From positions 62,001 through 126,000 of the forward strand of contig NZ_PDDM01000005.1 of assembly GCF_002914585.1 (NCBI RefSeq): a DNA stretch of 64,000 nucleotides, written 5' to 3'. The notes beneath the pieces are model-generated. The model was not told the origin of the DNA, made no database searches, and saw nothing but the letters and a program-made list of their open reading frames with translations. Positions 42,932 to 52,096 of the stretch are shown piece by piece; position 1 is the stretch's first letter; each line of letters begins with the position of its first letter. A program made the translations under genes and the position numbers. Source of the DNA: Pseudanabaena sp. BC1403 (GTDB taxonomy: Bacteria; Cyanobacteriota; Cyanobacteriia; Pseudanabaenales; Pseudanabaenaceae).

Positions 42932-44446
42932 ATGCTTAGCACATTAGTTTGGGCACCGATCGCAGGTGCACTTCTTATCGTTTTAGTGGGCGCAGCCCTC
43001 GACACCCAACAGTTACGCCGAATATCATTAGGCATTGCGATCGCTACATTTGGATGGGCGATCTTCTTAATCACCAAATTCGATATTAGTCTATCCTCCA
43101 TCCAATTAAGTGAATCCTTGGCTTGGCTAGATCCCATCGGACTTACCTATCGGCTAGGTGTTGATGGTCTATCCTTCCCACTAGTTCTAATGAATGGATT
43201 ATTGCTGATTATCGCTATCTACATAAGCAATGATATTCAACGTCCTCGCCTCTATTTCCCCTTGCTATTAGTGCTTGGGGGTGGTGTCAATGGAGCATTT
43301 CTTGCTCAAAACTTACTCCTTTTCTTTCTTTTCTTTGAAGTTGAATTAGTTCCCCTCTATTTACTAATCGCGATTTGGGGCGGAGAAAAACGCGGCTACG
43401 CTGCAACCAAGTTTTTAATTTATACCGCCATTTCAGGCGTGCTGATCTTAGCGGCCTTTTTCGGCATGGCATTTTTTGGTAGTAGCGATACTGCCTTTAC
43501 CTTTAACTATCAAGACTTAAATCTTGAAGGCGTATCGACAACGACCAAAGGAATTTTGCTAATTCTGCTACTCCTTGGCTTTGGCATTAAAATTCCAATC
43601 GTGCCGTTGCATACATGGTTACCTGATGCCCACGTTGAAGCCTCAACCCCAGTTTCCACATTGCTCGCAGGGGTTCTACTAAAACTTGGAACATACGGTC
43701 TATTAAGGTTTGGACTGGGTTTACTGCCCGAAGCATGGCAAGCGATCGCTCCATTTTTGGCAGGTTGGGCTGTGGTCAGCGTCATTTATGGATGTCTTAC
43801 CGCAATCACCCAAACTGACATGAAAAAAATGGTTGCCTATAGTTCTGTAGGACATATGGGGTATATCCTTCTAGCCTTAGCCGCTGCTAGCCCATTGTCA
43901 CTAGTAGGGGCTACTTTTCAGATGGTTAGTCATGGTCTTATCTCGGCGCTGCTATTTATTTTGGTGGGTATTGTTTATAAGAAAACGGGAACCAGAGATA
44001 TCAACTCCCTCAATGGTTTGCTCAATCCTGAACGTGGTTTACCAATTACAGGTTCGCTGATGATTTTGGCAGCAATGGCAAGCGCAGGTACACCAGGAAT
44101 GATTGGGTTTATTGCTGAATTTGTGATTTTTCGTAGCAGTTTTGCAGTTTTCCCAATCCAAACTCTTCTCTGTATGATTGGAACTGGATTAACTGCGGTC
44201 TATTTCCTCATCATGATCGATCGCGTATTTTTTGGCCGTCTTGCCGTCGAAAAAATTGCCAATCAGCCACCGATTAGCAATTTTCCCTTTGCAAAATGGC
44301 AAGAAAAATCTCCCGCGATCGTTCTCGCTCTGATCATCGTTTTCTTTGGACTAATCCCCAACTTTGCCACCAAAATGATCGAGAGTTCCGCCGATGCGAT
44401 TGCGCCAAATCACACTAAGCCAAGTCATATTGCTTTGGTAGAATAG
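42932..44446 (+). CDS. ndhD3: NAD(P)H-quinone oxidoreductase subunit NdhD3 type
   Basis: A 504-residue NuoM/NdhD-family subunit with about 14 membrane helices. Seen are LAWLDPIGLTYRLGVDGLS, LFFLFFEVELVPLYLLIAIW with the key glutamate, and IPIVPLHTWLPDAHVEASTP. DMKKMVAYSSVGHMGYILL carries the conserved lysine. With NdhF3 it forms the distal part of the NDH-1 complex used in CO2 uptake, which also needs CupA (ChpY). That gene is not downstream here: a palindrome and a convergent glycosyltransferase follow. Confidence 0.87.
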   Translation: MLSTLVWAPIAGALLIVLVGAALDTQQLRRISLGIAIATFGWAIFLITKFDISLSSIQLSESLAWLDPIGLTYRLGVDGLSFPLVLMNGLLLIIAIYISNDIQRPRLYFPLLLVLGGGVNGAFLAQNLLLFFLFFEVELVPLYLLIAIWGGEKRGYAATKFLIYTAISGVLILAAFFGMAFFGSSDTAFTFNYQDLNLEGVSTTTKGILLILLLLGFGIKIPIVPLHTWLPDAHVEASTPVSTLLAGVLLKLGTYGLLRFGLGLLPEAWQAIAPFLAGWAVVSVIYGCLTAITQTDMKKMVAYSSVGHMGYILLALAAASPLSLVGATFQMVSHGLISALLFILVGIVYKKTGTRDINSLNGLLNPERGLPITGSLMILAAMASAGTPGMIGFIAEFVIFRSSFAVFPIQTLLCMIGTGLTAVYFLIMIDRVFFGRLAVEKIANQPPISNFPFAKWQEKSPAIVLALIIVFFGLIPNFATKMIESSADAIAPNHTKPSHIALVE

Positions 44447-44450
44447 TTCA

Positions 44451-44481
44451 GTAAGAGGCGGTGCAAAACACCGCCTCTTAC
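44451..44481. terminator. Bidirectional terminator between ndhD3 and glycosyltransferase
   Basis: Thirteen-bp perfect arms GTAAGAGGCGGTG around CAAAA, five bases after the ndhD3 stop and ten before the convergent gene's stop. Confidence 0.75.
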
Positions 44482-44490
44482 TTTTGTGAT

Positions 44491-45708
44491 TTAAAGCAAA
44501 ATCTCTTTGTAAAGTTTGATATAGCGCTCTGCTTGCAATTCTAAAGAATATTCCGCAATGGCGATCGCACGACAATTGACACTCATATTTTGTCGCAATT
44601 GATCATCTTCTAGTAACGTCACAATACCATTACAAAAATCCTTGGCATCTTCAGGTTTTGCTAAATAACCCGTGACCATCGGTCTTACTAGGTCTGGAAC
44701 ACCGCCAATATCAAAGGAAACCATTGGCGTTCCACAAGCCATGCTTTCTTGTAATACTAAAGGTAAATTATCAGCACGGGTAGGGAAAATAAACAGGTCA
44801 GCCGCCGAATAAGCAATAGACTTTAAGCGATCGCTACTAATATATCCCAAGCCAATAGTTGGTATTCCCAATTCAGCAGTAATCGCCTCACTTCCATTCC
44901 CAAAGGTCAGGAGTAGTATCTCTGCTTTAAGAGATATCGGTAATTGCCGCAAAGCATTTAATAATAAATCCCCACCTTTGCGTTTATCTTTAAGACTTTC
45001 TGCACCGAATAGAAGTACTCTTTTATCTTGAGGAATACCTAAAACAGCCTTACATAAATGCCGATCTAATGGTTGATAAGTATCTGTATCAATACCATTA
45101 GGAATGTGGTAGATAGGAAAGCGATTGAGCATACTTGCTTTAGCTTGTTCAGTTAGCCAATGGCTGAGAGTGACGATAGTTAGATTTGATTTACCGTAAA
45201 TCCAATTTTTGAGTTTCCACTCAATGAGAGTACTATCGTGACAAATGGCAGGATAGGTGTCAGGATAAGGACATTTCCCACAGCCAATTTTCCAGCGATC
45301 GCAGTCATAGCTATAAGCACAATGTCCAGTAAAGCTCCACATATCGTGGAGAGTAAAGATTGCAGGTTTTGTTTTAGTTAATTTTGAAACAGCTAAATAG
45401 TTAAAGTAGCCTGCATGTAAATTATGAAAGTTTAGAATATCTGCATCTTGATAAAATTTGTGATTAGGAATATCAAAACTGCTAAGAAGATTGATGTAGT
45501 TAAGCCCAGAATACCTCGTAAAACGATTGAGTAGATTTTCAGTACGGGGTTTACGAGGAACAGCCACTATGCGATCGCTGTCAGTCTTAACATTTCCCAC
45601 CAACATCTTAGAATCAATCCCTTGTTCTAATAATCCTTGATGAAGACGATATCCTGCGATCGCAGCACCACCCGAGGTATCAGATTGATTGACATGTAAA
45701 ATTTTCAT
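44491..45708 (-). CDS. Glycosyltransferase family 4
   Basis: A 405-residue GT-B enzyme. The N-terminal lobe starts ILHVNQSDTSGGAAIAGYRL, and a cysteine-rich insert follows (CAYSYDCDRWKIGCGKCPYP) that is typical of a wcaC/exopolysaccharide group. The C-terminal lobe has LLFGAESLKDKRKGGDLLL, ADLFIFPTRADNLPLVLQES and MACGTPMVSFDIGG, the sugar-nucleotide site with the EX7E motif. It transfers a sugar to a surface polysaccharide precursor. It overlaps the methyltransferase gene upstream by four bases and is the last gene of a five-gene cluster. Confidence 0.9.
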   Translation of the reverse strand: MKILHVNQSDTSGGAAIAGYRLHQGLLEQGIDSKMLVGNVKTDSDRIVAVPRKPRTENLLNRFTRYSGLNYINLLSSFDIPNHKFYQDADILNFHNLHAGYFNYLAVSKLTKTKPAIFTLHDMWSFTGHCAYSYDCDRWKIGCGKCPYPDTYPAICHDSTLIEWKLKNWIYGKSNLTIVTLSHWLTEQAKASMLNRFPIYHIPNGIDTDTYQPLDRHLCKAVLGIPQDKRVLLFGAESLKDKRKGGDLLLNALRQLPISLKAEILLLTFGNGSEAITAELGIPTIGLGYISSDRLKSIAYSAADLFIFPTRADNLPLVLQESMACGTPMVSFDIGGVPDLVRPMVTGYLAKPEDAKDFCNGIVTLLEDDQLRQNMSVNCRAIAIAEYSLELQAERYIKLYKEILL

Positions 45709-46553
45709 AAGACAGGTTTTATAGATTCCATATACAGAGAATCTGGCTTATAAACAGAACCATCAGGCTCTGTATCTAAATTAAAGCTAGTCCATTCAGG
45801 GATATAGCTTTCATGAGCAGTTCGTTTTGTGATTTCTTGTAATCCACACTTTTTTAACAAACTAGATAAAGAGTAATGATCGTACATCCACTGATGAACC
45901 TCTCCACTTTGTCTAAACTGCCCTATTTCTAGCGCATCTAGCTCTGTTGGACTAAGGATAAGCTTGAGAACTGCCTGACGGCGGTAATTAGAATATCGCA
46001 ATAGTCGATAAATATGCTTAAGAAACTTTTTGAAATTATTCTCAGGCGTAGTTTTAAGAAAAGATTGTTTTTGAGAATTATTTATAATTTTCTCAATTTC
46101 AACCCCGCAGCGTTTGATCACAAATTCTCGATTAGCAATATCTTGTTGGGACAGAAAATCGACCATTTCTCCGCCAAATTTACGTCTCACTGTTTGGTCA
46201 TACATTTCTAATAGTATCCACTGATAGTTTTGTTCCCATTCTTCAGAACCAATACAAGCGTTTTCTAGGCAATGCAGATACATTCTGGCTATTTGCTCAA
46301 GATCTGGAACTACTACTCTTAAGATTCCTTGAGGACGTAGCACTCGATAGCACTCTTCCATAAATATTTTTGCATCCGCTTTAGAAAGATGCTCCAACAT
46401 ATGAGAGTGATAGACTATATCAAATGATTGTTCTGGAAAGGGAATTCCCTTTTTTAAATCGTGAGCAATAACACTCTGATCTGTGGATATAAAATTAATA
46501 TTTGTCCAAGATGGATGAAAACGATGACCGCAACCAAGGTTAAGATACTTCAT
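45705..46553 (-). CDS. SAM-dependent methyltransferase in polysaccharide cluster
   Basis: A 282-residue class I methyltransferase. YLNLGCGHRFHPSWTNI forms motif I, FDIVYHSHMLEHLSKADA the post-motif, and ECYRVLRPQGILRVVVPDLE the strand-5 region. The C-terminal half is longer than a minimal domain and may recognise the sugar. Homologues in polysaccharide clusters methylate sugars or cap chains; the substrate is not visible. It is coupled to the GT4 gene by an ATGA overlap. Confidence 0.85.
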   Translation of the reverse strand: MKYLNLGCGHRFHPSWTNINFISTDQSVIAHDLKKGIPFPEQSFDIVYHSHMLEHLSKADAKIFMEECYRVLRPQGILRVVVPDLEQIARMYLHCLENACIGSEEWEQNYQWILLEMYDQTVRRKFGGEMVDFLSQQDIANREFVIKRCGVEIEKIINNSQKQSFLKTTPENNFKKFLKHIYRLLRYSNYRRQAVLKLILSPTELDALEIGQFRQSGEVHQWMYDHYSLSSLLKKCGLQEITKRTAHESYIPEWTSFNLDTEPDGSVYKPDSLYMESIKPVL

Positions 46554-46584
46554 TAAATCTTTCTTATTAACTGCAATAATTATT

Positions 46585-47364
46585 TCAAAGTTTTATCCCA
46601 ATTCTTCCAGTAAAGTCTATCCGATTTAATAGAATCTGTACTTTATTATTTGAAATATATTCATCAGTAGCTTTCCGACATCCTTTCCAATATCCATAGT
46701 CATCAATTATGATTACTCCTCCTGGAACTAAACGGGGAAATAAATTTTCCAGCTCATGACGAGTTGATTCATACCAATCTGTGTCTAGCCGAAGTACCGC
46801 AATTTGATCGGGTGCTTTTTCAGGAATTGTCTTTTCGACTTCTCCTTTAATAAAATAAATCTTGTCTGAAGCATACCCAGTTGAATGTAAATTGGTCATA
46901 ACTTCTTCTAAAGACGCATAACACCAAATAGATGTTTGATCTTCTTTATTACTATCTTGTAGAAGTTGTAGAGCATTATCATTTGTAAATGACAGATCTT
47001 CTTGACTCGGAGGTGTCATCCCCTCAAAAGTATCAAATAGATAAAGATTGCGATTTATATCGTTCATTCTGAGAAGTGTATGAGCGATAGCCATCATACT
47101 GCCTCCTTTCCAGACACCACATTCAACAATATCTCCTCTGATATTATTATTGCTAATATATTCAATTGCCTTTATTAAAGCATAAAGTCGCTCAGGACTA
47201 GTCATCGTAAAAGGTTTAATGAGTTTAATAATTTCTAGATCTGATTGGCTAAAATCAGGAAATTGATTTGGAAGCAAAAAATCTTGGTTGTTTCTACTTT
47301 TTTTAACTAAATCATATCCACTAAAGTTTAATATTTTTTTGACAATAGATTTTAGCATCTTCAT
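46585..47364 (-). CDS. TylF/MycF-type methyltransferase
   Basis: A 259-residue protein of the macrocin O-methyltransferase family: IRGDIVECGVWKGGSMMAIA (motif I), NLYLFDTFEGMTPPSQ, and IAVLRLDTDWYESTRHELEN then GGVIIIDDYGYWKGCRKA, with the metal-binding aspartates. In polysaccharide loci such enzymes O-methylate sugar hydroxyls. Its ATG overlaps the stop of the upstream glycosyltransferase (ATGA). Confidence 0.9.
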   Translation of the reverse strand: MKMLKSIVKKILNFSGYDLVKKSRNNQDFLLPNQFPDFSQSDLEIIKLIKPFTMTSPERLYALIKAIEYISNNNIRGDIVECGVWKGGSMMAIAHTLLRMNDINRNLYLFDTFEGMTPPSQEDLSFTNDNALQLLQDSNKEDQTSIWCYASLEEVMTNLHSTGYASDKIYFIKGEVEKTIPEKAPDQIAVLRLDTDWYESTRHELENLFPRLVPGGVIIIDDYGYWKGCRKATDEYISNNKVQILLNRIDFTGRIGIKL

Positions 47365-48329
47365 TGCTTTATATGTTTTTTTAATGATTTTAGGTTGCTT
47401 TTTAAAGCCCGTAATTTATTTATCAATTTGCCTTTAAAAGTATTATTTTTCAGAGCCAATTCTTTCATAGTTATACCGCCAAAAACATGATCAAAAGTAT
47501 ATTCATCAGCAGTGCGATCGCGTACTAAAAAAGATGGATGATAAATTTTACCAATATCTTTAACTGGTAAATTAGCAAGCTTTGAATCTCCTGTAATATG
47601 AGTCCCATCACTACGAAAGCCAATATTTGAAACTAAGTTAACATTTGGCAATATCGTTAGCCCACTATTTTGCCAGCAAGTAAAAGTCCAAGGATAAGCC
47701 CAAGAGTTAGGCTGACCAAACTTATCTAATTTATCAAAGATATCACACCAATATTTTATCTCTAATTCACTATCTAAAATACTTCTTAGATAATGACTAT
47801 CTCTAACTGTTTGCCAGTTCGATAAATCATGGTCGTAGTGTTGCCAAGCTCGTCGCCAACTTGCCCAGCCCCAGCAGTGGTTATAGTTAGAGAAATAATA
47901 GCTCCCATTGCCACGCCATTGTCCATCTTGAAAATTATCGCCACTAATGCACCAGATCCGTTCATCTTCGCGATAATGCTCTAGTAACTCTTGACAATAT
48001 CTAAAAAAAGAAGGATGTGGCAAGCAATCATCTTCTAAAATAATTGCTTCTTCGACATGTTCAAATACCCAGTTGATTCCACTTGATACTCTTTGGCGGC
48101 ATCCTAAATTGATGTCAGAATAATTGGTTAGAACCTGACAATCCCAATCTACTTGTTTAATAATTTCTCTAGTTTGTTTACATTTTTCAAATTCTTCTGG
48201 AAACCTAGCACCATCAGCAATTACAAATAGTTGTTTAGGTTGTGCTAGTCGAATAGATTCGAATACTATTTGAGACAAATCTGGGCGATTGAAGATTATA
48301 AAAACTACTGGAGTATTTAGATTTGCCAT
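47361..48329 (-). CDS. GT-A type glycosyltransferase (GT2-like)
   Basis: A 322-residue glycosyltransferase. TPVVFIIFNRPDLSQIVFES opens the nucleotide-binding fold, and EEAIILEDDCLPHPSFFRYC contains the metal-binding EDD. YNHCWGWASWRRAWQHYD is a signature seen in many polysaccharide-cluster transferases. The C-terminal end is rich in lysine. It transfers a sugar to an unidentified acceptor. It sits between two methyltransferase genes in a tight operon. Confidence 0.87.
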   Translation of the reverse strand: MANLNTPVVFIIFNRPDLSQIVFESIRLAQPKQLFVIADGARFPEEFEKCKQTREIIKQVDWDCQVLTNYSDINLGCRQRVSSGINWVFEHVEEAIILEDDCLPHPSFFRYCQELLEHYREDERIWCISGDNFQDGQWRGNGSYYFSNYNHCWGWASWRRAWQHYDHDLSNWQTVRDSHYLRSILDSELEIKYWCDIFDKLDKFGQPNSWAYPWTFTCWQNSGLTILPNVNLVSNIGFRSDGTHITGDSKLANLPVKDIGKIYHPSFLVRDRTADEYTFDHVFGGITMKELALKNNTFKGKLINKLRALKSNLKSLKKHIKQ

Positions 48330-48348
48330 AAGAACTTAGATCCATCAA

Positions 48349-48942
48349 CTACCGCTTGATCCCATCTACGATTAAAGAAGTATAGGCTAATTTCCCTCCT
48401 TGATTTCGCTTATCATAGCGTTTAGATCGAACAATATGACCATCTTCAGACGACCAGTCTTGAAAATTAAATTCTCCCTTTTCATTCCAATATTCAAGCA
48501 ATTTGATTTGGAATCCAGCTTTTTCTAACTCTAACGAAATTGACAAATAATTGTACAATATTCTGTGGTCATCTGAACCAACACCTGTCCCACCGGGGCG
48601 AACATATTCTATATAATCTGGATTTGGATGAAATCCATCAGGAACTGCAATTCTTAATCTCCCCCCCCTACGAAGAAACTCAAAGCAATTTCTCATCGCT
48701 TGTGCTGATTCTTCTATTGTAAGATGCTCCCAGACATGTTCTGCTAGAAATATTGACCGCGTGTTCGGTCTCCAGTATTTAGCAAAACTATCTCTTTTAG
48801 TTATGTCAAGAGTGTCCTTATCAGTTAGCAACCATCCCGACACGGGAATATAGGCAGAGCCAATAACAATTTTCTTGGAAACTGATAAAATGTAGCGTCT
48901 TTTAGCTTTTCGAATTAAGCTTGTTAAAAAGTCTAGGATCAT
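48349..48942 (-). CDS. SAM-dependent methyltransferase-like protein
   Basis: A 197-residue methyltransferase-like protein. The glycine-rich motif I is replaced by KIVIGSAYIPVSGWLLTDKD. RSIFLAEHVWEHLTIEESAQ, NCFEFLRRGGRLRIAVPDG and YNYLSISLELEKAGFQIKLL follow the class I fold. The N-terminus has a basic stretch (RKAKRRYIL). Similar proteins occur in polysaccharide loci. It is the first gene of the tight five-gene set; 254 AT-rich bases separate it from the Wzt ATPase. Confidence 0.78.
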   Translation of the reverse strand: MILDFLTSLIRKAKRRYILSVSKKIVIGSAYIPVSGWLLTDKDTLDITKRDSFAKYWRPNTRSIFLAEHVWEHLTIEESAQAMRNCFEFLRRGGRLRIAVPDGFHPNPDYIEYVRPGGTGVGSDDHRILYNYLSISLELEKAGFQIKLLEYWNEKGEFNFQDWSSEDGHIVRSKRYDKRNQGGKLAYTSLIVDGIKR

Positions 48943-49196
48943 ATTTTTTGCTTTTTATGTGGATTATGAAGTTATCTCTAATATCTTAGTACAGGACGAA
49001 AATCTTGAAATGCTTTCCTAGTAAGCCTTTTAACTGAAATGTTTGAATTTATACTGGGCAATAGTTTTAGGCAATTTTGTCGTTCCTTTTTTGATTTTTT
49101 GCCCTGTACTTAGTTCTAATATATTAAATTAATATCTTGCAAAAAAAAAAAGTAAAGTGCAACATCTAAAGAAGTCAACAAATCGTCAATTCAATT

Positions 49197-50504
49197 TTAA
49201 GCTGAGACATTAATTTGACTTAAATTTACCAGCAAAGTTTTGAATTGATAATCAACTAAAAAATTTCCCTGCATTAGCGGAGGCAATTTCCCTGTCCCAT
49301 AGAAATCCCCTTGTTCTACCTCAAACAAACCAGCATTTAAAATCCAATCAGCAATTACCCCGTTGACTGTGCTGAAGAGAGTAAATCCGTAGCTTCCAGA
49401 TGTCAAAGGCAGTTTATTTATTTCTACAGCAATACAATCTGTATCACCGCCAAAATTAGACAAATCTGAGCATATTACATCTGTACTAAGATGAGTGATT
49501 CTTTCTCCAGTTTGGTTGTCAATAGCTAATGCAATATTTAAATTATTTAACCTTTTTTGAGTGTTGTTTGTGAAAAAAAGTAATATCCTTACATTTTGAC
49601 CACTATAAAAACAGGTTGTATTTTCTCCCATTTGATTTTGAAAATGCACTGATGTAAATCTAATTTTACCATCTCCTTTTCTATCTTTTCTATCTCTTAG
49701 AGAGATTTTTGATAAACCTGAAGAGTTGTTGAGGTAATTGTTAATAACTAGTTGCGTTGTATCATCACTGACTACCTGTCCTTGATCTAGCCAAATAGAC
49801 CTTTGGCAAAGCTTTTGAATTGATGCCATTTGATGACTCACAAATAAAACAGTTCGTCCTTCTTTTTCGGCGACATCTTCCATCTTTCCTAAACACTTCT
49901 TTTGAAACTGAGCATCTCCTACTGCTAATACTTCATCAACAATTAAAATCTCTGGCTCTAGATGTGCTGCTACTGCAAAAGCCAAGCGTACATACATTCC
50001 TGAGGAATAACGCTTTACTGGTGTATCTAAAAATTTTTCCACTTCCGCAAAGGCAACTATTTCGTCAAATTTTTTCTTGATCTCTGATCTATCCATTCCC
50101 AAAATTGCGCCGTTAAGATAAATATTTTCGCGACCAGTTAATTCTGGATGGAAACCTGTACCAACCTCTAAAAGACTGGCAACTCTACCTTTGATGGAGA
50201 TTTTGCCAGAGGTGGGTTCGGTGATGCGACTGAGGATTTTGAGGAGGGTGGATTTGCCTGCGCCGTTACGTCCGATGATGCCAACGCGATCGCCTTGCTT
50301 AATTTCAAAGGACACATCTTTGAGTGCCCAGAACTCTTCACTGCGATCGTCAAGGTTTGCTGTGCAAACGCTTGTCAATCCATGCCAAAGAGACTTTGCC
50401 CCATTAGAGAGCACATCGCGGAAAGACGTATAACTTTCTTGCTTTTGGTGACCAATAATGTACTTTTTACTTAAATTTTCGACCCGAATTACGACATCAG
50501 ACAT
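49197..50504 (-). CDS. wzt: Wzt-type ABC transporter ATPase for polysaccharide export
   Basis: A 435-residue ATPase: Walker A GRNGAGKSTLLK, LLEVGTGFHPELTGRENIYL typical of polysaccharide exporters, signature YSSGMYVRLAFAVA, and Walker B ILIVDEVLAVGD. A C-terminal domain from about residue 255 (KIRFTSVHFQNQMGENTT to the end) is the carbohydrate-binding Wzt module that recognises the chain end. Its membrane partner Wzm, normally adjacent, is not in the window: the upstream gene is an unrelated zinc-ribbon protein. It probably exports the glycan built by the downstream cluster. Confidence 0.92.
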   Translation of the reverse strand: MSDVVIRVENLSKKYIIGHQKQESYTSFRDVLSNGAKSLWHGLTSVCTANLDDRSEEFWALKDVSFEIKQGDRVGIIGRNGAGKSTLLKILSRITEPTSGKISIKGRVASLLEVGTGFHPELTGRENIYLNGAILGMDRSEIKKKFDEIVAFAEVEKFLDTPVKRYSSGMYVRLAFAVAAHLEPEILIVDEVLAVGDAQFQKKCLGKMEDVAEKEGRTVLFVSHQMASIQKLCQRSIWLDQGQVVSDDTTQLVINNYLNNSSGLSKISLRDRKDRKGDGKIRFTSVHFQNQMGENTTCFYSGQNVRILLFFTNNTQKRLNNLNIALAIDNQTGERITHLSTDVICSDLSNFGGDTDCIAVEINKLPLTSGSYGFTLFSTVNGVIADWILNAGLFEVEQGDFYGTGKLPPLMQGNFLVDYQFKTLLVNLSQINVSA

Positions 50505-50561
50505 TTTTAAGTTCTTAAATGGTATCGGTAAGAGGTGCTAATAATAGCATCGATCTGAAAA

Positions 50562-51107
50562 TTATTCTGATTGCCCAGATTTGACAAGTTTTAAGATTGA
50601 GGTTCTGAGATTGTGGACAGCTTGGGTATCCTCTTCGTCAGATGTATAGGTATCGTCAGATTCTTCGAGAGATTCTTGGGCTTGATCTTCTGACTTCAAC
50701 GCGAGGCGATCGCATAGGTCATCAAGTTGCGATGCTAAAATGACTGGTACATGGGGGGCAACCAAGTCAAGGTTAGGGTGGTTTGGTAAGTCATCACATG
50801 GGCAGCAAACTGGTGTCCTTGGGCCTATATCGACGGACGGCACAAGCAAATTACAACGGGCGCAAGCAATAATTTCCCATTTGTTGTCTAGCAAGTCGCT
50901 AATAGTTTGATCAGTCCCGCTTAAATATGCTTCTTGGGCTTTAGAGGTACTAATTTCATCCCAGAGCTTATTGAATGAAGATGAATATTTTTCCCCTTGT
51001 AAAATCTTGTAAATGTGAACTTGCTTACCTTGGGCTGATAGGCTGACGGTTTTGCCCATCTGCATCCATTGTGCGACATAGTTTTTGACTAAGGTTCGGG
51101 ATGCCAT
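50562..51107 (-). CDS. Zinc-ribbon-like protein of unknown function
   Basis: A 181-residue protein. The N-terminal part is VKNYVAQWMQMGKTVSLSAQ. The middle has two cysteine pairs, CARCNLLVPSVDIG and VCCPCDD, spaced like a zinc ribbon. The C-terminus is acidic and low complexity (SEDQAQESLEESDDTYTSDE). It contains no membrane helix. I do not recognise the family. It is divergent from the DevA-like gene. Confidence 0.68.
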   Translation of the reverse strand: MASRTLVKNYVAQWMQMGKTVSLSAQGKQVHIYKILQGEKYSSSFNKLWDEISTSKAQEAYLSGTDQTISDLLDNKWEIIACARCNLLVPSVDIGPRTPVCCPCDDLPNHPNLDLVAPHVPVILASQLDDLCDRLALKSEDQAQESLEESDDTYTSDEEDTQAVHNLRTSILKLVKSGQSE

Positions 51108-51256
51108 GAGTTTAGAACCTTTGATGAATGATTAAAAAGATTTGATTACACAGAGCATAAATGCACCTGCCATAATTAATATAGTCTGAGAGCTTCATTG
51201 ATAGTCTGAATAAATCTTATAATTTGTCATTTATTTTGATCATAGGTCTTTAGAAT

Positions 51257-52051
51257 ATGCTCGGCACTTTTTCCGATCCTACAACACAGTCCCTGCCTCC
51301 AAGCGTCGAGCCATCGGTACAAATCCGTAATTTAAATTTCCACTACGGCGAAGGGGATCTATTTAAGCAGGTTTTATTTGATATCAATCTAGAGATCTAC
51401 CCTGGTCAGATTGTGATCCTCACTGGCCCATCTGGCTCAGGCAAGACTACACTTCTTACTTTAATCGGTGCTTTACGAACGATCCAAGATGGCAGTCTCC
51501 AAGTTTTGGGTCAGGAGCTGAAAGGGCTAAATCCTAAAAAGCTGGTACAAGTTCGCAAAAATATTGGGTTTATCTTTCAAGCGCATAATCTTTTTTATTC
51601 CTTGTCAGCAAGACAAAATGTCATGATGTCTACGGATCTATTTGCCCATGAGGGTGGCAATGCAATGGCGGCTAATCAGGCTGCTGAAATTTTGACTCAG
51701 CTTGGATTGGGTGAGAGGATTGACTATAAGCCCCATGCTTTGTCGGGTGGGCAAAAACAACGGGTCGCGATCGCAAGGGCTTTGGTCAATCGTCCGAATT
51801 TAATCCTTGCCGATGAGCCAACGGCGGCGCTAGATAAAAAATCTGGGCGTGATGTGGTGACGCTGATGCAAAAAATGGCAAAGGAGGAAAACATCACTAT
51901 TTTGATGGTGACCCATGATAACCGTATCCTTGATGTTGCCGATCGCATTATTAACTTGGTGGACGGCAATTTAGAATCTGACAATGTGATGAATGATTTT
52001 CTGGCGAATCGCGATGCTTCAGGTGTTGATTCGCGTACATTTATGTTGTAG
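51257..52051 (+). CDS. devA: DevA-type ABC transporter ATPase
   Basis: A 264-residue ATPase of the LolD/MacB-like DevA group. Walker A GPSGSGKTTLLTL, Q-loop FIFQAHNLF, signature LSGGQKQRVAIARAL and Walker B LILADEPTAALD are all intact. DevA works with DevB (membrane fusion) and DevC (permease) to export glycolipids through TolC in heterocystous strains. Neither partner is adjacent, so this subunit must join components coded elsewhere. The next gene downstream is a PmbA-like protease-family gene 45 bases away. Confidence 0.85.
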   Translation: MLGTFSDPTTQSLPPSVEPSVQIRNLNFHYGEGDLFKQVLFDINLEIYPGQIVILTGPSGSGKTTLLTLIGALRTIQDGSLQVLGQELKGLNPKKLVQVRKNIGFIFQAHNLFYSLSARQNVMMSTDLFAHEGGNAMAANQAAEILTQLGLGERIDYKPHALSGGQKQRVAIARALVNRPNLILADEPTAALDKKSGRDVVTLMQKMAKEENITILMVTHDNRILDVADRIINLVDGNLESDNVMNDFLANRDASGVDSRTFML

Positions 52052-52096
52052 CTAGGGTTTAATTATGTCGATGTATTTATTAGGAGTTAATTTTTG

